Position numbers and translations under genes: made by a program. Below are positions 4,945 to 7,005 of a stretch of DNA of 7,005 nucleotides, in pieces. Below the pieces are notes generated by a model, which saw only the letters and a list, made by a program, of their open reading frames with translations, was not told the origin of the DNA and did not search any database. The DNA lies in NCBI GenBank assembly GCA_900553635.1, contig USDU01000131.1:1-7005 (forward strand). Direction: 5' to 3'. This DNA is from an uncultured Lachnospiraceae bacterium (GTDB lineage: Bacteria > Bacillota_A > Clostridia > Lachnospirales > Lachnospiraceae). Within the stretch, counting starts at the first letter, position 1. Every line of letters starts with the position of its first letter.

Positions 4945-7005
4945 ATGTATCAGATGAATCAGTTATATGATACCGCAGTGGAACGGGCAGCCGCATCTTC
5001 CGAGGCATGGAAAGAGGTGCTGCGGCTGAATGGGCGGCTGTACCGGTACGAGTGGATCAATATACTGTTGATCTGGATACAGCGTCCGAATGCAGTGCTG
5101 GCGGCGGATTATGACAGTTGGAAAAAGGTAGACCGCTATGTGCGCCGGGGAAGCCGGGGGATCGCCATCTTTCCTTCCAGGGCCTTAAAACCGCATTTGC
5201 GCTATGTATTCGATCTCAAGGACACTGGAGGCAGGAGCCGGAAGCTTACCTGGGATCTGGATGGGCCGCATTTGGAAGAATATCTGGACTATCTGGTAGA
5301 GAGCGGACAGATGGAGGCCTACGATGAAAAGGATGATGAAAAGGCGCAAAAAAATCTGTTAAATATATTTACAGGAACAAATGTTTGGGGTATGATAAAA
5401 GCAGATTACAGCGAACGAATTTCAGATCTGGTCAGGAGAACAGAAGGACTGACGGAAGAGAAGGCCGAAGATATGGTCTATCGCAGCGTCCTGTATACGG
5501 TAGGAAGCCGGTGCGGACTGGACACCGGAGAGCCGGATTTTTCGGATATCCGGGACTATGCCGACGAAGAGGTACTGTATCGGCTTGGGACACTGGTCAA
5601 TGATATATCCTGTGAGATCTTAAGGGAGTTCGCGCGAAACATCCGATATATGGAGCGCGAAAGGAGAAAGATATACGATGGAAGGGATGAATCTGCATTA
5701 TCAACGAAAAGACGGCCTGCTGTATCCGGAGCTGGGAGTACCCGGACAGGATCTGAGCCGCATCGGAAAGTACGGCCATCTGGCCATGAGCTACCTGAAA
5801 GAGAACGAAGCGAGCCGGTACAGCTTTCTTTACCGCTGTGGGAAGCTGGAGGAGAAGATGCAGGAAGTAGACCGGGAAGCGAACGAGATGCTGGCAGAGC
5901 TGATGGACAGCTACCTGAAAGCCAGACCCCTGCAGCACCGGAGATCCTTTCTGGAACAGTGGAAGTTGCGGGAACAGGCGCAGATGCAGGCGGAGGAGAT
6001 CGTACTGCGCGAGATCGTCTGGCAGTACCATTAGATTTTCACTATGATCTCTGGGAGCTTCCGGAAGGAGGCCCCAAGACCAGATACCAGTGGAACCGGG
6101 ACGCCATCCAGACCTTAAAGCAGATCGAGGTAGAGGGCCGGAGAGCGACAGCGGAGGAACAGCAGGTATTGTCAAGATATGTGGGCTGGGGCGGTCTGTC
6201 CCAGGCGTTCGATGAACGGAATCCAGGCTGGACCAAAGAATACGCGGAGCTTCGGAGCCTTTTGGCCCCGGAAGAATATGCTGCAGCGAGGGCCTCGGTC
6301 AATACCGCGTTTTACACGCCGCCGGAGGTGGCGGCCTGCATGGGGCAGGCATTAGAACAATTCGGATTCCGATCCGGAAATATATTGGAACCGTCTATGG
6401 GAATCGGCAGCTTCTTCGGAAGTATGCCGATTTCTTTGCAGAACAGCAAATGCTATGGAGTGGAGCTTGATCGGATATCCGGAAGGATAGCAAGGCAGCT
6501 TTACCAGACGGCCAAGATTCAGATTACCGGCTTTGAAAAGACTGCTTTTCAGGCCGATTTTTTTGATGTGGTTATTGGAAATGTGCCCTTTGGCGATTAT
6601 AAGGTCCATGACCCTGCCTACGATAAGTATCATTTCCGGATTCATGATTATTTTATCGCGAAAGCATTGGATCTGGTAAGGCCCGGAGGCCTGGTGGCTG
6701 TAATTACCACCAAAGGAACCATGGATAAGAGCAACCCGACCGTGAGAAAGTATCTGGCCGAACGGGCCGAGCTGAAAGGAGCGGTTCGGCTTCCCAGTAC
6801 AGCATTCAAGGCGCAGGCAGGAGCCGAGGTGACGGCAGATATCCTGTTTTTGCAGAAGCGGGAGCGGAAAATGGAGGTGGAACCGGACTGGGTACATCTG
6901 GGATATACGGAGGACGGCATTGCGGTAAATTCCTATTTCGCAGAGCATCCGGAAATGATGCTGGGCAGGATGGAGTATGACAACGGCCCCTTTGGAGCAG
7001 ACAGC
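4945..7005 (+). CDS. Giant polyvalent protein: ArdC-like N-terminal region plus N6-adenine methylase domain (3' partial)
   Basis: The frame has no stop from ATG 4945 to the window end: 687 codons and still open. Residues ~31-77 (RLYRYEWINILLIWIQRPNA, DSWKKVDRYVRRGSRGIAIF) resemble the ArdC-type N-terminal ssDNA-binding fold of antirestriction proteins. Residues ~150-235 (VLYTVGSRCGLD, LVNDISCEILREFARNIR) are a helical segment usual in this family. Residues ~245-363 are a low-complexity linker that coincides with the nested tnpV gene. From 364 (DFHYDLWELPEGGPKTRYQW) the conserved part starts, with YVGWGGLSQAF, methylase motif I ILEPSMGIGSFFG (480-492), motif IV as NVPF (546-549, in place of NPPF/Y), IHDYFIAKALDLVRPGG, and TKGTMDKSNPTVRKYL. 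Family members continue into an SNF2-like helicase, which would lie beyond the window. These proteins are thought to enter or be made early in the recipient and protect or process incoming DNA. The adenine-methylase activity is inferred from motifs only. Confidence 0.88.
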   Translation, partial: MYQMNQLYDTAVERAAASSEAWKEVLRLNGRLYRYEWINILLIWIQRPNAVLAADYDSWKKVDRYVRRGSRGIAIFPSRALKPHLRYVFDLKDTGGRSRKLTWDLDGPHLEEYLDYLVESGQMEAYDEKDDEKAQKNLLNIFTGTNVWGMIKADYSERISDLVRRTEGLTEEKAEDMVYRSVLYTVGSRCGLDTGEPDFSDIRDYADEEVLYRLGTLVNDISCEILREFARNIRYMERERRKIYDGRDESALSTKRRPAVSGAGSTRTGSEPHRKVRPSGHELPERERSEPVQLSLPLWEAGGEDAGSRPGSERDAGRADGQLPESQTPAAPEILSGTVEVAGTGADAGGGDRTARDRLAVPLDFHYDLWELPEGGPKTRYQWNRDAIQTLKQIEVEGRRATAEEQQVLSRYVGWGGLSQAFDERNPGWTKEYAELRSLLAPEEYAAARASVNTAFYTPPEVAACMGQALEQFGFRSGNILEPSMGIGSFFGSMPISLQNSKCYGVELDRISGRIARQLYQTAKIQITGFEKTAFQADFFDVVIGNVPFGDYKVHDPAYDKYHFRIHDYFIAKALDLVRPGGLVAVITTKGTMDKSNPTVRKYLAERAELKGAVRLPSTAFKAQAGAEVTADILFLQKRERKMEVEPDWVHLGYTEDGIAVNSYFAEHPEMMLGRMEYDNGPFGADS
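5661..5666 (+). promoter_or_regulatory. Ribosome binding site for the nested tnpV gene
   Basis: AAGGAG lies 11 bases before ATG 5678, within the coding sequence of the giant gene. It is slightly far but is the only strong site near. The second in-frame ATG (5687) has no properly spaced site. Its presence supports independent translation of the nested frame. Confidence 0.55.
5678..6034 (+). CDS. tnpV: TnpV-family protein, nested out of frame inside the giant polyvalent gene
   Basis: This frame, +1 relative to the surrounding giant gene, encodes 118 residues with the recognisable plan of TnpV, a small protein of unknown function first named from Tn4451-type mobilisable transposons. Visible family traits are an N-terminal Y-x-x-x-D/G-LLYPEL (compare YTKNGDYLIPDL), the central IGKYGHLAMSYLKENEASRY (compare IGKYGRMRxxYLKEHRxxxY), a helical LEEKMQEVDREANEMLAELM, and the C-terminal MQAEEIVLREIVWQY (compare RAEEIVLxELVY). 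Length is typical. It starts at ATG 5678 with AAGGAG upstream and stops at TAG 6032-6034. It lies completely within the other gene on the same strand. The surrounding frame reads as low-complexity linker here, so the TnpV frame looks like the one that carries the sequence constraint. No DNA-binding or catalytic motif is evident; the protein is probably soluble and helical. Confidence 0.78.
   Translation: MEGMNLHYQRKDGLLYPELGVPGQDLSRIGKYGHLAMSYLKENEASRYSFLYRCGKLEEKMQEVDREANEMLAELMDSYLKARPLQHRRSFLEQWKLREQAQMQAEEIVLREIVWQYH

Noticed and set aside
5347..5355. A7 run with an A-AAA-AAT heptamer, a possible -1 frameshift site in the giant gene
   Set aside because: The -1 frame downstream leads only to a featureless ORF ending at 5603. 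tnpV is in the +1 frame and has its own start, and the giant frame needs no shift.
5118..5603. Two short forward ORFs (5118-5327 and 5385-5603) inside the giant gene's N-terminal region
   Set aside because: They sit in the frame with no family resemblance and no good ribosome binding site, while the giant frame here matches conserved N-terminal segments.
5640..6040. Insertion of tnpV as a discrete mobile piece into the giant gene
   Set aside because: I see no flanking direct or inverted repeats and no disruption of the outer frame. Long-standing overprinting fits better than a recent insertion.
5597..6175. 192-codon antisense ORF across the tnpV/giant-gene overlap
   Set aside because: It has no recognisable domain. 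Stop-poor sequence on the reverse strand is a by-product of two overlapping forward frames and high GC.

Overview
The window is a stretch of a conjugative or integrative element from a Gram-positive anaerobe, most likely a Clostridia/Lachnospiraceae-type gut bacterium. The case rests on gene content and order: a VirB6-like tail, a PrgI-family protein, a VirB4-like ATPase, a membrane-anchored NlpC/P60 protein, and a very large ArdC-like/N6-methylase protein. This is the order I recall from CTn and Tn1549-like elements of Clostridioides and its relatives. Arginine codons are CGG-rich and ribosome binding sites are purine-rich (AGGAG type). Every credible gene is on the + strand.

Layout: 1-151 is the C-terminal end of a hydrophobic VirB6/TrbL-like protein. 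174-533 encodes a PrgI-family membrane protein, coupled by an ATGA overlap to a VirB4-like ATPase at 530. That ATPase is interrupted at 2750 by an in-frame TAA. The same frame then continues for 63 family-like residues to TGA at 2942-2944, so the gene looks like an 804-codon ORF broken by one nonsense codon (or a sequencing error or readthrough site). A bitopic NlpC/P60 peptidoglycan hydrolase follows, starting within the last bases of the intact virB4 frame and ending at 4550. Next is a small charged, helical protein of unknown function (4569-4934), and then a giant polyvalent protein that starts at 4945 and runs off the window end without a stop.

The most striking feature is at 5678-6034. 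There a 118-residue TnpV-family protein is encoded in the +1 frame entirely inside the giant gene, with its own ribosome binding site. In the giant protein's own frame this stretch reads as a low-complexity Pro/Gly/Glu/Arg/Ser linker between an ArdC-like N-terminal region and the N6-methylase domain. Family-like sequence resumes at the codon that shares the last base of the tnpV stop. This is a same-strand, fully nested gene pair.

Together the genes form the mating-channel part of a type IV secretion system (VirB6-like, PrgI/VirB3-like, VirB4 motor, cell-wall hydrolase). They are followed by a DNA-protection/processing protein that probably acts on the element's DNA in the recipient. Intergenic gaps are 8-22 bases or overlaps. 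I see no terminator, tRNA, rRNA, CRISPR array, insertion sequence or attachment site, and there is no gene-free stretch above 300 bases.
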